Source: Streptomyces sp. T12
GTDB lineage: Bacteria; Actinomycetota; Actinomycetes; Streptomycetales; Streptomycetaceae
DNA: 64,000 nucleotides
NCBI RefSeq assembly: GCF_028736035.1
Contig: NZ_CP117866.1
Span: forward strand, 5,828,001 to 5,892,000
Direction: 5' to 3'
Position numbers and translations under genes: made by a program. The notes beneath the pieces were generated by a model that worked only from the letters and a program-made list of their open reading frames with translations, ran no database searches and was not told the DNA's origin. Positions 44,404-51,510 of the stretch are shown piece after piece. Every line of letters starts with the position of its first letter. Position 1 is the first letter of the stretch.

Positions 44404-44910
44404 ATGGGCGACATGACGGAATCAGTCGGGGCCGGCCGTGACGCGGAGTCCGTGTCGAAGTTCGTGGAGTCGTTCGCGGCGCAGCTCGTCGAGGCCGGGA
44501 TGCAGCGCATGGCAGCCCGCGTCTTCGCCGCGCTCCTCGCCTCCGACAAGGGCGTGCTGACCTCCGCCGAACTGAGCGAACAGCTGCAGATCAGCCCCGC
44601 CGCCGTCTCCGGCGCGGTGCGCTACCTGGCCCAGACGCACATGGTCTCGCGCGAGCGGGAGCCGGGCTCGCGCCGGGAGCGCTACCGGGTGCACGGCGAC
44701 CAGTGGTACGAGGCCCTGACCAACCGCGAGGCCGTCCTCAAGCGGTGGGAGGCGGCTCTGCGCGAGGGCGTCAACAGCCTCGGCGGGGACACCCCGGCAG
44801 GGCGCCGCCTGGCCGAGACGCTCGCCTTCTTCGAGTTCGTCGAGGGCGAGGTCGCGGCCATGATGGAGCGCTGGCGGGAGCACCGCGAGAAGACCTTCGG
44901 CCAGGGCTGA
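44404..44910 (+). CDS. MarR/GbsR-like transcriptional regulator
   Basis: 168 residues (or 165 from ATG 44413, which has AGGA at 8 nt). The winged helix is at ~40-95 (MAARVFAALLASDKGVLTSAELSEQLQISPAAVSGAVRYL; MVSREREPGSRRERYRV). A helical C-terminus follows. It diverges from the ABC exporter over a strong palindrome, so it probably represses the exporter until a ligand binds. Confidence 0.85.
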   Translation: MGDMTESVGAGRDAESVSKFVESFAAQLVEAGMQRMAARVFAALLASDKGVLTSAELSEQLQISPAAVSGAVRYLAQTHMVSREREPGSRRERYRVHGDQWYEALTNREAVLKRWEAALREGVNSLGGDTPAGRRLAETLAFFEFVEGEVAAMMERWREHREKTFGQG

Positions 44911-45011
44911 CCCCGGGCCTCACGGAGTCCAGCAGCAGCTGGGCAGCGTAACCGGGCCTGCCCGAAGGCGCCCGGATCAACCGCTCCCGCTCGCTGCTCA
45001 CCGCTCCCCGC

Positions 45012-45914
45012 TCACCGCCCCGGCAGCACCAGCCGCAGCCCGCCTTCCCCCACGGTCCACGTCTTCCTGCGCACCGGCCCCGACACCACCTCATCCGCCC
45101 GGTACCGGAAGTGCGCCCCCGAGACGGTCACCGTCCGCCCCTCGGCCCGCAGGGGCGTGGCCTCCGCGCCCACCGAGGCCGGCCGTACCTCCACCTCGGC
45201 CACACCGGCGATCCCCGGCGCCACCGACACCGCCTCCACCGGCTGGTCGAGGTCCACCAGCGTTGTTCCGTCGACCTCGACCCGCAGCCGCGACGGGCCG
45301 GACTCGGCAGCGGGTGTGCCCCGCACCGGCACCAGCGTCCGTACCAGCGACTGGCACGTCCGCAGCCAAGGCCGCCCTGCGAACGGCCCCACCGCGGTCG
45401 CCCCGTTCGCCCCGTTCGCTCCGGTCGCGCCGTTCATCCCGTTCGTCCCGGCCTCCGAGGCAGGGTCCCGTATCGGCGGGATCCGCAGCGCGCCCAGGAC
45501 CACTCCGTCGCTGTCGTCGACGAGCAGATCCAGCCGCCGCTCCTCCCCGTCCAGCACCGCCCGGGCCGCCGCCACCGCCCCCGTCGGCACCCCGAGGGAT
45601 CCGGCCAGCGACAGCGCGGCTCCGACCGGCACCACCGACAGCACACATTCGGCCAGCTGCCGCTGCCGGTGCAGCAGCGACACGGCCTGCATCAGCGCCC
45701 GGTCGTCGCCGATGACCACGGGCCGTCGGGACCCGCGCCGAGCCAGTGCCCGGGCAAATTCCTCCGGCCCCTCCGGCAGGCACACTTTCGTCGCCGCACC
45801 CGCGCTGAGCACGTCTTTCGCGATCCTGACAGATTCCCCGTCCGTCCTCAGGGCGACCGGATCGATCACCACCAGCAGCTGATCGGACATCGCGAAAGTC
45901 GCCACCTCGGCCAT
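45012..45914 (-). CDS. diacylglycerol-kinase-like protein (degenerate nucleotide motif)
   Basis: 300 residues (293 from ATG 45890). The arrangement resembles DAGKc lipid kinases: a Rossmann-like N-terminus (QLLVVIDPVALRTDGE), VVIGDDRALMQAV where GGDGT is expected, then VPVGAALSLAGSLGVPTG and a beta-rich C-terminus. The GGDGT nucleotide motif is lost, so kinase activity is doubtful. A NGA/GA repeat insert (GTNGMNGATGANGANGATA) interrupts residues ~155-175. It is divergent from purA. Confidence 0.65.
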   Translation of the reverse strand: MAEVATFAMSDQLLVVIDPVALRTDGESVRIAKDVLSAGAATKVCLPEGPEEFARALARRGSRRPVVIGDDRALMQAVSLLHRQRQLAECVLSVVPVGAALSLAGSLGVPTGAVAAARAVLDGEERRLDLLVDDSDGVVLGALRIPPIRDPASEAGTNGMNGATGANGANGATAVGPFAGRPWLRTCQSLVRTLVPVRGTPAAESGPSRLRVEVDGTTLVDLDQPVEAVSVAPGIAGVAEVEVRPASVGAEATPLRAEGRTVTVSGAHFRYRADEVVSGPVRRKTWTVGEGGLRLVLPGR

Positions 45915-45947
45915 GCCTCGCTTCCTCGGGTAGCATCTTTGTGCAAG

Positions 45948-45975
45948 AGCCCCTTGCGCTATTGCGCCAGGGGCT
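45948..45975. terminator. hairpin in the DAGK-like/purA divergent gap
   Basis: AGCCCCTTGCGC (45948-45959) pairs with GCGCCAGGGGCT (45964-45975), one G-T, loop TATT; followed by TCGTCTATT. Located 33 bp upstream of the DAGK-like start, it may attenuate one of the two leaders or end an unseen small RNA. Confidence 0.5.
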
Positions 45976-46037
45976 TCGTCTATTCCGGGGCCATCCGGTC
46001 CGACGGTTCACGGCCAACGACGGTCGCGACCTGTCGT

Positions 46038-46069
46038 GGTGTACACGGTTAAGACCCTCCGTGTACACC
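46038..46069. promoter_or_regulatory. 11-bp perfect inverted repeat upstream of purA
   Basis: GGTGTACACGG (46038-46048) and CCGTGTACACC (46059-46069) around TTAAGACCCT, 41 bp before purA. Each arm contains the palindrome GTGTACAC. Probable dimer or tetramer operator. Confidence 0.6.
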
Positions 46070-46110
46070 CCTGACCTTGGACATGCCCCGCCCGGAAGGG
46101 GTGTACGCGC

Positions 46111-47394
46111 GTGCCCGCACTTGTGCTGCTCGGTGCTCAGTGGGGTGACGAAGGCAAGGGAAAGGCGACGGACCTGCTAGGCGGATCCGTCGACTATGTG
46201 GTGCGCTACCAGGGCGGCAACAACGCCGGCCACACGGTAGTCGTGGGTGATCAGAAGTACGCCCTGCACCTGCTCCCTTCCGGAATCCTCTCGCCGGGGT
46301 GTACCCCGGTCATCGGCAACGGTGTCGTCGTCGACCCGTCGGTCCTGCTCTCCGAGCTGAGCGGTCTGAACGAGCGCGGCGTCGACACGTCCAAGCTCCT
46401 CATCAGCGGAAACGCGCACATCATCACGCCTTACAACGTGACGGTGGACAAGGTGACGGAACGCTTCCTCGGTAAGCGGAAGATCGGGACCACCGGTCGC
46501 GGCATCGGCCCGACCTACGCCGACAAGATCAACCGCGTCGGTATCCGCGTCCAGGACCTGTACGACGAGTCGATCCTCACCCAGAAGGTCGAGGCGGCTC
46601 TCGACGCCAAGAACCAGATCCTCAGCAAGCTCTACAACCGCCGTGCGATCGCCGCCGACCAGGTCGTCGAGGAGCTGCTGGACTACGCCGACAAGATCAA
46701 GCCGTACGTCGCCGACACGGTCCTGATCCTCAACCAGGCGCTGGAGGACGACAAGGTGGTCCTCTTCGAGGGCGGCCAGGGCACCCTCCTCGACATCGAC
46801 CACGGCACGTACCCCTTCGTCACCTCCTCGAACCCGACCGCGGGCGGCGCCTGCACGGGTGCGGGCGTGGGCCCGACGAAGATCAGCCGCGTGATCGGCA
46901 TCCTCAAGGCGTACACGACCCGCGTCGGCGCCGGCCCGTTCCCGACCGAGCTCTTCGACGAGGACGGCGCTGCGCTGCGCCGCATCGGTGGCGAGCGGGG
47001 CGTGACGACCGGCCGTGACCGCCGCTGCGGCTGGTTCGACGCGGTGATCGCCCGGTACGCGACCCGTGTGAACGGCCTGACCGACTTCTTCCTCACCAAG
47101 CTGGACGTCCTGACCGGCTGGGAGCAGATCCCGGTCTGCGTGGCGTACGAGATCGACGGCAAGCGCGTCGAGGAGCTCCCGTACTCCCAGACCGACTTCC
47201 ACCACGCGAAGCCGGTCTACGAGATGCTGCCGGGCTGGAGCGAGGACATCAGCAAGGCCAAGTCCTTCTCCGACCTGCCGAAGAACGCCCAGGCATACGT
47301 CAAGGCGCTGGAGGAGATGTCCGGCGCGCCGATCTCCGCGATCGGCGTGGGGCCGGGCCGGGACGAGACGATCGAGATCAACTCGTTCCTCTAG
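46111..47394 (+). CDS. purA: adenylosuccinate synthetase
   Basis: 427 residues from GTG 46111, typical length. [16 protein letters not shown] (P-loop with the catalytic Asp), NNAGHTVVV with the catalytic His, [14 protein letters not shown], and [28 protein letters not shown] are all intact. It converts IMP, aspartate and GTP to adenylosuccinate in AMP synthesis. It is a single-gene unit with an inverted repeat in its promoter. Confidence 0.98.
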   Translation: MPALVLLGAQWGDEGKGKATDLLGGSVDYVVRYQGGNNAGHTVVVGDQKYALHLLPSGILSPGCTPVIGNGVVVDPSVLLSELSGLNERGVDTSKLLISGNAHIITPYNVTVDKVTERFLGKRKIGTTGRGIGPTYADKINRVGIRVQDLYDESILTQKVEAALDAKNQILSKLYNRRAIAADQVVEELLDYADKIKPYVADTVLILNQALEDDKVVLFEGGQGTLLDIDHGTYPFVTSSNPTAGGACTGAGVGPTKISRVIGILKAYTTRVGAGPFPTELFDEDGAALRRIGGERGVTTGRDRRCGWFDAVIARYATRVNGLTDFFLTKLDVLTGWEQIPVCVAYEIDGKRVEELPYSQTDFHHAKPVYEMLPGWSEDISKAKSFSDLPKNAQAYVKALEEMSGAPISAIGVGPGRDETIEINSFL

Positions 47395-47424
47395 GCCCGT
47401 AGGCCCGTAGGCCCGTAGGCCTGA
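47392..47424. repeat. tandem 8-bp repeats after purA
   Basis: TAGGCCCG is repeated three times in a row, then TAGGCCTG. The first copy begins with the purA TAG stop. Confidence 0.85.
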
Positions 47425-47451
47425 TAGTCCCGGTAATCCGGGTAGTTCGAA

Positions 47452-47488
47452 AACTGCGCCGCGTCCGGCTCCCGGGCGCGGCGCAGTT
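47452..47488. terminator. bidirectional terminator
   Basis: A perfect 12-bp stem (47452-47463 with 47477-47488) and 13-nt loop lies between convergent purA and the CDP-alcohol phosphatidyltransferase gene; GTTCGAAA flanks it on one side. Confidence 0.78.
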
Positions 47489-47490
47489 CG

Positions 47491-48108
47491 CTACGCCTTC
47501 TCGCCCACGCGGACGCCGGACGACCTCAGCCCGCGCACCTGAGTCGTGTAGAGCGCCGCGGACCACCAGTACAACCCGGCCCCCCAGATCGCCAGCGCCC
47601 ATCCACATACGCCGGCAAAGTGCGCCAACGAATCCCCGCCGTCGGCCAAAAGGAGCAGAGGGAATGCGTACATGAGGTTGAAGGTGGCCGCTTTCCCGAT
47701 GAAATTCACCTTGAGGGGGCCGTATCCCATTCTCCGTAGCGTGGCGATATTGAGTGCCATGAATACGTCACGTGCGAGAAGCAGGGCCAGGAACCACCAA
47801 GGGATGATGTCCCGCAGGACCAGCGCGAGCAGCGTAGAAATCGTGTACAGTCGGTCAGCTGCGGGATCCAGTATTTGGCCGAGGCGGGTTATCTGATTCC
47901 ACCGGCGGGCCAGTTTCCCGTCAAGGTAGTCGGTGATACCGCTGACCACCAGAAGGGCAATCGCCCACCCATCAAGACTGGGGTTGCCGAAATAGGGCTG
48001 GAGAACGAGCCACAGAAATACCGGAACCCCGGCGACGCGTAGGGCGCTCAAAGCGTTCGGGATGGTCAACACCTTGTCAAGGTGATCCTTTCCCACTTCC
48101 CTTTCCAC
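47491..48108 (-). CDS. CDP-alcohol phosphatidyltransferase (PgsA/Cls-like)
   Basis: 205 residues with about five to six membrane helices. The CDP-alcohol motif is exact: Asp60, Asp63-Gly64, Ala67-Arg68, Gly77, Asp81 and Asp85. It transfers a phosphatidyl group from CDP-diacylglycerol to an alcohol such as glycerol phosphate, inositol phosphate or phosphatidylglycerol; which one is not decidable. GC content and codon choice at its 5' part look lower than neighbours. Confidence 0.9.
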   Translation of the reverse strand: MEREVGKDHLDKVLTIPNALSALRVAGVPVFLWLVLQPYFGNPSLDGWAIALLVVSGITDYLDGKLARRWNQITRLGQILDPAADRLYTISTLLALVLRDIIPWWFLALLLARDVFMALNIATLRRMGYGPLKVNFIGKAATFNLMYAFPLLLLADGGDSLAHFAGVCGWALAIWGAGLYWWSAALYTTQVRGLRSSGVRVGEKA

Positions 48109-48371
48109 TTCCCTGCCTCCAACCGGGGCGCCCGAAGCCCGGAATTTTGATTCTAAAAATAGACAACACCTGATCTTACCAGAGCCTCCACATCATTCGA
48201 GCATTTAGGTCGCGACCAGACATTCTGGGACATTGCTGGGCATAGTTTATGATCTAGCGGCATGCAATTACCCTCTGTTAGGTTGCTCATGCGCCGCCTG
48301 ACCAGCGACGCGACGGTCTGCCTGCCGCAAGGGAAGGGGCAGGGGCCGGATCTTTCCTAGGGGGATTTTTA
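48109..48371. other. AT-richer intergenic region
   Basis: No gene seen. This 263-bp gap between divergent genes has many A/T runs (GATTCTAAAAATAGAC; GCATAGTTTATGATC), unlike most of the window. It should hold promoters for both neighbours. Confidence 0.5.
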
Positions 48372-48839
48372 ATGAACATGAGGCGCTTGACTGTGGTCCT
48401 GTCGACCACCGCGCTTACTTCCGCCGTCCTGCTGGCCACTTCGGGCAGCGCCGTCGCCGCCGACCGGGAAGTCACGTGGAAAAACGTAGCGACCGGCCGC
48501 TGGCTCGGTATGGACACCGGAATCACCGGCACCGGAACCAAGGTGCTCACGGGTAATCGGAACGCCGGCGGATGGAACGAGTCCAAGAACTCCGACGGCT
48601 CGTTCACGCTTGAGTGGGACGGCTACAGCACGGGATCCCACTGCCTGGACAGTAACGCTTCGGGATCCGTTTACGGGATTTCCTGCAATGGCGGAAACAA
48701 CCAGAAGTGGATCGAAACGAAGACCGCTACCGGGTGGCGCCTGAAGAACAAGGCGACCGGACGCATCCTGGACAGCAATGCATCCGGGTCTGTCTACACG
48801 AAGCCCGACAACGGCGGTAAGTACCAGCGTTGGAGCTGA
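48372..48839 (+). CDS. secreted ricin-type beta-trefoil lectin-like protein
   Basis: 155 residues. A Sec signal peptide (~1-30, ending GSAVAA) precedes ~125 residues with ricin B features: repeated NKATGRILDSNASGSVY and CLDSNASGSVYGISC motifs and the QxW-like NNQKWIE and KYQRWS. Three subdomains fit a trefoil of ~125 residues. It probably binds carbohydrate outside the cell. It stands alone, without a linked enzyme domain. Confidence 0.85.
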   Translation: MNMRRLTVVLSTTALTSAVLLATSGSAVAADREVTWKNVATGRWLGMDTGITGTGTKVLTGNRNAGGWNESKNSDGSFTLEWDGYSTGSHCLDSNASGSVYGISCNGGNNQKWIETKTATGWRLKNKATGRILDSNASGSVYTKPDNGGKYQRWS

Positions 48840-48855
48840 CCTCCAGGGGCTTGCT

Positions 48856-49053
48856 TTAAGCCCCCGTCGATAGCGCGATGAAAGCGGCCCAGGCGTTGCC
48901 GGAGACGGTGAGGTTTGGGCCGCCGGGGTTTTTGGAGTCGCGGATGTGGATGGTGGTGGGGGCTTGGGGGCAGGGGGCGACTTCGACGCAGGCTCCGCCA
49001 CCGCTGTCGCTGTAGCTCGACTTGAACCAGCGGAGGGTTCCGGTGCCGCTCAT
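48856..49053 (-). CDS. DUF397 small protein (Scr2-like)
   Basis: 65 residues from ATG 49053. DUF397 pattern: WFKSSYSDSGGGACVEVAPC, IHIRDSKNPGGPNLTVSGNAWAAFIAL. Its start overlaps the stop of the DUF5753 gene, so the two are coupled as in Scr1/Scr2-type pairs. Confidence 0.88.
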   Translation of the reverse strand: MSGTGTLRWFKSSYSDSGGGACVEVAPCPQAPTTIHIRDSKNPGGPNLTVSGNAWAAFIALSTGA

Positions 49054-49817
49054 CGTTCCTCTCCTGCCAACTGTTCGATGAGGCCCAGCGATTCGTCGGG
49101 GCTCAGGGCCTGTGCACGGATCCTCGCATGGCGGTGCGACAGATGGGACACCTCCGCCGGGTCGCTGATCAGAATGCCCTGGTCTTCGATCTCCATGTAG
49201 GCGACGTGTTGGTGGTCGCTGGTCTCCACGAGTTGCATGGCGCCGCGATCGCCCGCGTACGTGCCGCGCAGCCCACGATCCAGGGGCAGCACCTGTACGA
49301 AGACATTGTCCCTCCGGGCGTCCTCCGCGAGCGAGCGCAACTGCCCGCGCGTGATCTCCCAGCTGCCGAACGGCCGCCGCAGCACGCTCTCTTCGAGGAT
49401 CAGCTCGATCAATGGGCTCGGCTGCCGGTCGAAGAGCGCCCGGCGGGCGAGGCGGGCCTCCACCAGTTCCTCGCGCCTCTGCTCCGACACCGGCGGATAA
49501 CTGCCGCCGATCAGCGCCCGAGCGTAATCCTCGGTCTGGAACAGGCCGTCGACGATCAGTGTTTGGTACGAGCACAACGTGATCGCTCCGGCCTCAAGCC
49601 CAGAGAACCCACGGAACCGAGCCGGATACTTCTCCAGCAGCATCCACTTGCGCGCCTCCTCGAAGACACCCAGCCCGCCCCCGATCGCCTGCTCCAACCC
49701 CATCAGCATCTGATCGCTCGCGGGCTGCGCGCATGTCTCCATGGCACTGATCGCCGCTGCCGTGTAGCCAGAGCCGGACTGGAGCGGCGTACATGTGCTG
49801 CACCTCGCGCTGCCCAC
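49050..49817 (-). CDS. DUF5753 (Scr1-type) protein lacking part of its HTH domain
   Basis: 255 residues (228 from the ATG at 49736). The DUF5753 part is intact (KYPARFRGFSGLEAGAITLCSYQTLIVDGLFQTEDYARALIGG in sections, LVEARLARRALFDRQP). Only the end of the XRE domain is seen: SGYTAAAISAMETC looks like the recognition helix, but helices 1-2 are not found upstream in any frame. DNA binding is therefore doubtful and the gene may be a decayed or truncated regulator. It is translationally coupled to the DUF397 gene. Confidence 0.75.
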   Translation of the reverse strand: MGSARCSTCTPLQSGSGYTAAAISAMETCAQPASDQMLMGLEQAIGGGLGVFEEARKWMLLEKYPARFRGFSGLEAGAITLCSYQTLIVDGLFQTEDYARALIGGSYPPVSEQRREELVEARLARRALFDRQPSPLIELILEESVLRRPFGSWEITRGQLRSLAEDARRDNVFVQVLPLDRGLRGTYAGDRGAMQLVETSDHQHVAYMEIEDQGILISDPAEVSHLSHRHARIRAQALSPDESLGLIEQLAGEER

Positions 49818-50004
49818 TGTCGGGTGGCCGCGCGGACGTCCCGTCCTGACCAGGACGCCGACGCGCTATCGGGGTACAGGCATCCGCACCATCCGTATCG
49901 TCGAGCGGAACTGACGCGCCCGGTACAAGACCGCGGACCGACGCCCGTATACGTCTACGCTCGATGCCCGATGTGCACCACTGGAGCGATGGGGGAGTGT
50001 GCGC

Positions 50005-50391
50005 ATGGACCAGATCGCACCTGAACTGCTCATGGCCCTCGCCGGAGGCACCGCCGGTGCCGCCGGCCAGCAGATCTGGGCCTCGTTGCGGGACCTCGTC
50101 AGGCGTCGGCCGTCCGGGCAAACCCCTGACGGGGAAGCCGAGTTGACGGCCCTCGGCGCGGCGGCGGGCGACGGGGAACGGGCCAGGGAGCTTGCCCGGG
50201 TGCTGGCGCAGCGGGCCGGGCAGGATCCGGCTTTCGCCCAGGCCCTGGAAACCTGGCGCCGTCAGGCCGAGGCGTGGGACGACGCGCGGACCGGCGCGGG
50301 CGACGTGCGCAACGAGATCTCCGGGGGGACGTTCCAGGGGCCCGTCGTCCAGGCGCGGGACATCAACGGGCCCCTCACGTTCGGCGGCTAG
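50005..50391 (+). CDS. small protein with ISGGTFQGPVVQARDI-type tail
   Basis: 128 residues from ATG 50005 (GGGGGAG upstream). The first half is helical (PELLMALAGGTAGAAGQQIW; ALGAAAGDGERARELARVLAQ). The last ~28 residues read NEISGGTFQGPVVQARDING then PLTFGG. This type of tail is a recurring Streptomyces motif, usually a linker in larger NTPase/TPR-like proteins of presumed defence or signalling systems. Here it stands alone. Function unknown. Confidence 0.65.
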   Translation: MDQIAPELLMALAGGTAGAAGQQIWASLRDLVRRRPSGQTPDGEAELTALGAAAGDGERARELARVLAQRAGQDPAFAQALETWRRQAEAWDDARTGAGDVRNEISGGTFQGPVVQARDINGPLTFGG

Positions 50392-50484
50392 CGGTACACC
50401 CGATGGAGCTGTGAACGGGCGAAGTGCGCGCGGCGCCCCTAGCGTGCGGTCTATAGGGGGCGATCAGAAGAGAAGGTGAGTGTC

Positions 50485-50775
50485 ATGCGCGTGCTGCTCC
50501 AGGCCCATCTCGACACCGAGAAGACGAACGACGTCATCCGCAGTGGCAAGATGCCCCAGGTGATGCAGGAGATCATGGAGGCTTTCAAGCCGGAGGCGTC
50601 CTACTTCACCGCTGACCACGGGGTCCGCACGATGTTCGTGTTCTTCGACATGCAGGACCCCGCCCAGATGCCCCCGCTCACCGAGCCGCTCTTCGAGAAG
50701 TTCGGCGCCGAGGTGGATTACACGCCGGTGATGAACCTCGACGACGTGCAGAAGGGGCTGTCCCAGCTGAAGTAG
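50485..50775 (+). CDS. DUF3303-like small protein
   Basis: 96 residues from ATG 50485, preferred to GTG 50476 because GAAGGTGAG sits directly upstream. A ferredoxin-like fold is suggested: MRVLLQAHLDTEKTND, ASYFTADHGVRTMFVFFDMQ, then a C-terminal helix. No catalytic residues are evident and the family has no assigned reaction. Confidence 0.72.
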   Translation: MRVLLQAHLDTEKTNDVIRSGKMPQVMQEIMEAFKPEASYFTADHGVRTMFVFFDMQDPAQMPPLTEPLFEKFGAEVDYTPVMNLDDVQKGLSQLK

Positions 50776-50794
50776 GCCGGCTGAGGGAAGCAGG

Positions 50795-51445
50795 TCAGCT
50801 GAACACGATCATCGAACCCTGCGCCAGGCTCCGCGTCGCCGCCGCGTGCAGCCCCAGCCACACATGCCGTTCGCGGGCGAAGGGGCTCGGGTCGTAGGGG
50901 GCGGGGACCGCCGGTTCCTCCAGGTCCGTGGGTACGAGGGGGGGCTGGGGGGCCATCGGAGGGTTGGCCGGGTCGATGCCGATGACCGGGGCCACGAACT
51001 CCAGCTCCCGCAGCAGCGACTGGGAGGAGCCCAAGGGGCCGCCGCCCGCGAGGAGTTCTTCGCTGGAGAGCGGGTTCGGGAAGTCGACGGGGACGTACGC
51101 GCCCGCGTGGTCGTAGTGCCAGACCAGGTGCGACTGCTGGGCCGTCGTCTCGAACATCTCCAAAAGCTGCTCGTAGTCGCCGCCCAGCTCGTCGACCGGC
51201 GTCACCGGCAGCTGGCACACCTGGAGCAGGTACGCGCGGCGCAGGAAGTGCAGCGCGTCGTAGTCGAAGCCCGCGACCGGGGCGACGTCGCCGGACAGGC
51301 CCGGCATGTACTGGTACACCGGCACCGGCGGCAGGCCGGCCTCGGCGAGCACCTTGTTGTATTGCGCGAGTTCCTCGGCGAAGGGGTTGTCGGGGGTGTG
51401 GCACAACACGTCGACGAGCGGTACCAGCCACAGGTCACAGGCCAA
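50795..51445 (-). CDS. conserved hypothetical protein
   Basis: 216 residues from TTG 51445, chosen for AGGAG 7 nt upstream; a GTG at 51460 is possible. The start LACDLWLVPLVDVLCHTPDN and the segments AQYNKVLAEAGLPPVPVYQYMPG, QQSHLVWHYDHAGAYVPVDFP and FARERHVWLGLHAAATRSLA look conserved. I do not recognise a domain. It lies downstream of the glycosyltransferase gene on the same strand (65 bp apart) and may belong to its operon. Confidence 0.7.
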   Translation of the reverse strand: MACDLWLVPLVDVLCHTPDNPFAEELAQYNKVLAEAGLPPVPVYQYMPGLSGDVAPVAGFDYDALHFLRRAYLLQVCQLPVTPVDELGGDYEQLLEMFETTAQQSHLVWHYDHAGAYVPVDFPNPLSSEELLAGGGPLGSSQSLLRELEFVAPVIGIDPANPPMAPQPPLVPTDLEEPAVPAPYDPSPFARERHVWLGLHAAATRSLAQGSMIVFS

Positions 51446-51510
51446 AAGAGGGCTCCTCACAGCACGGTGGTCAGGGAAGGGTAATCGGTGCGACGCCGGG
51501 ACGGATCCCC

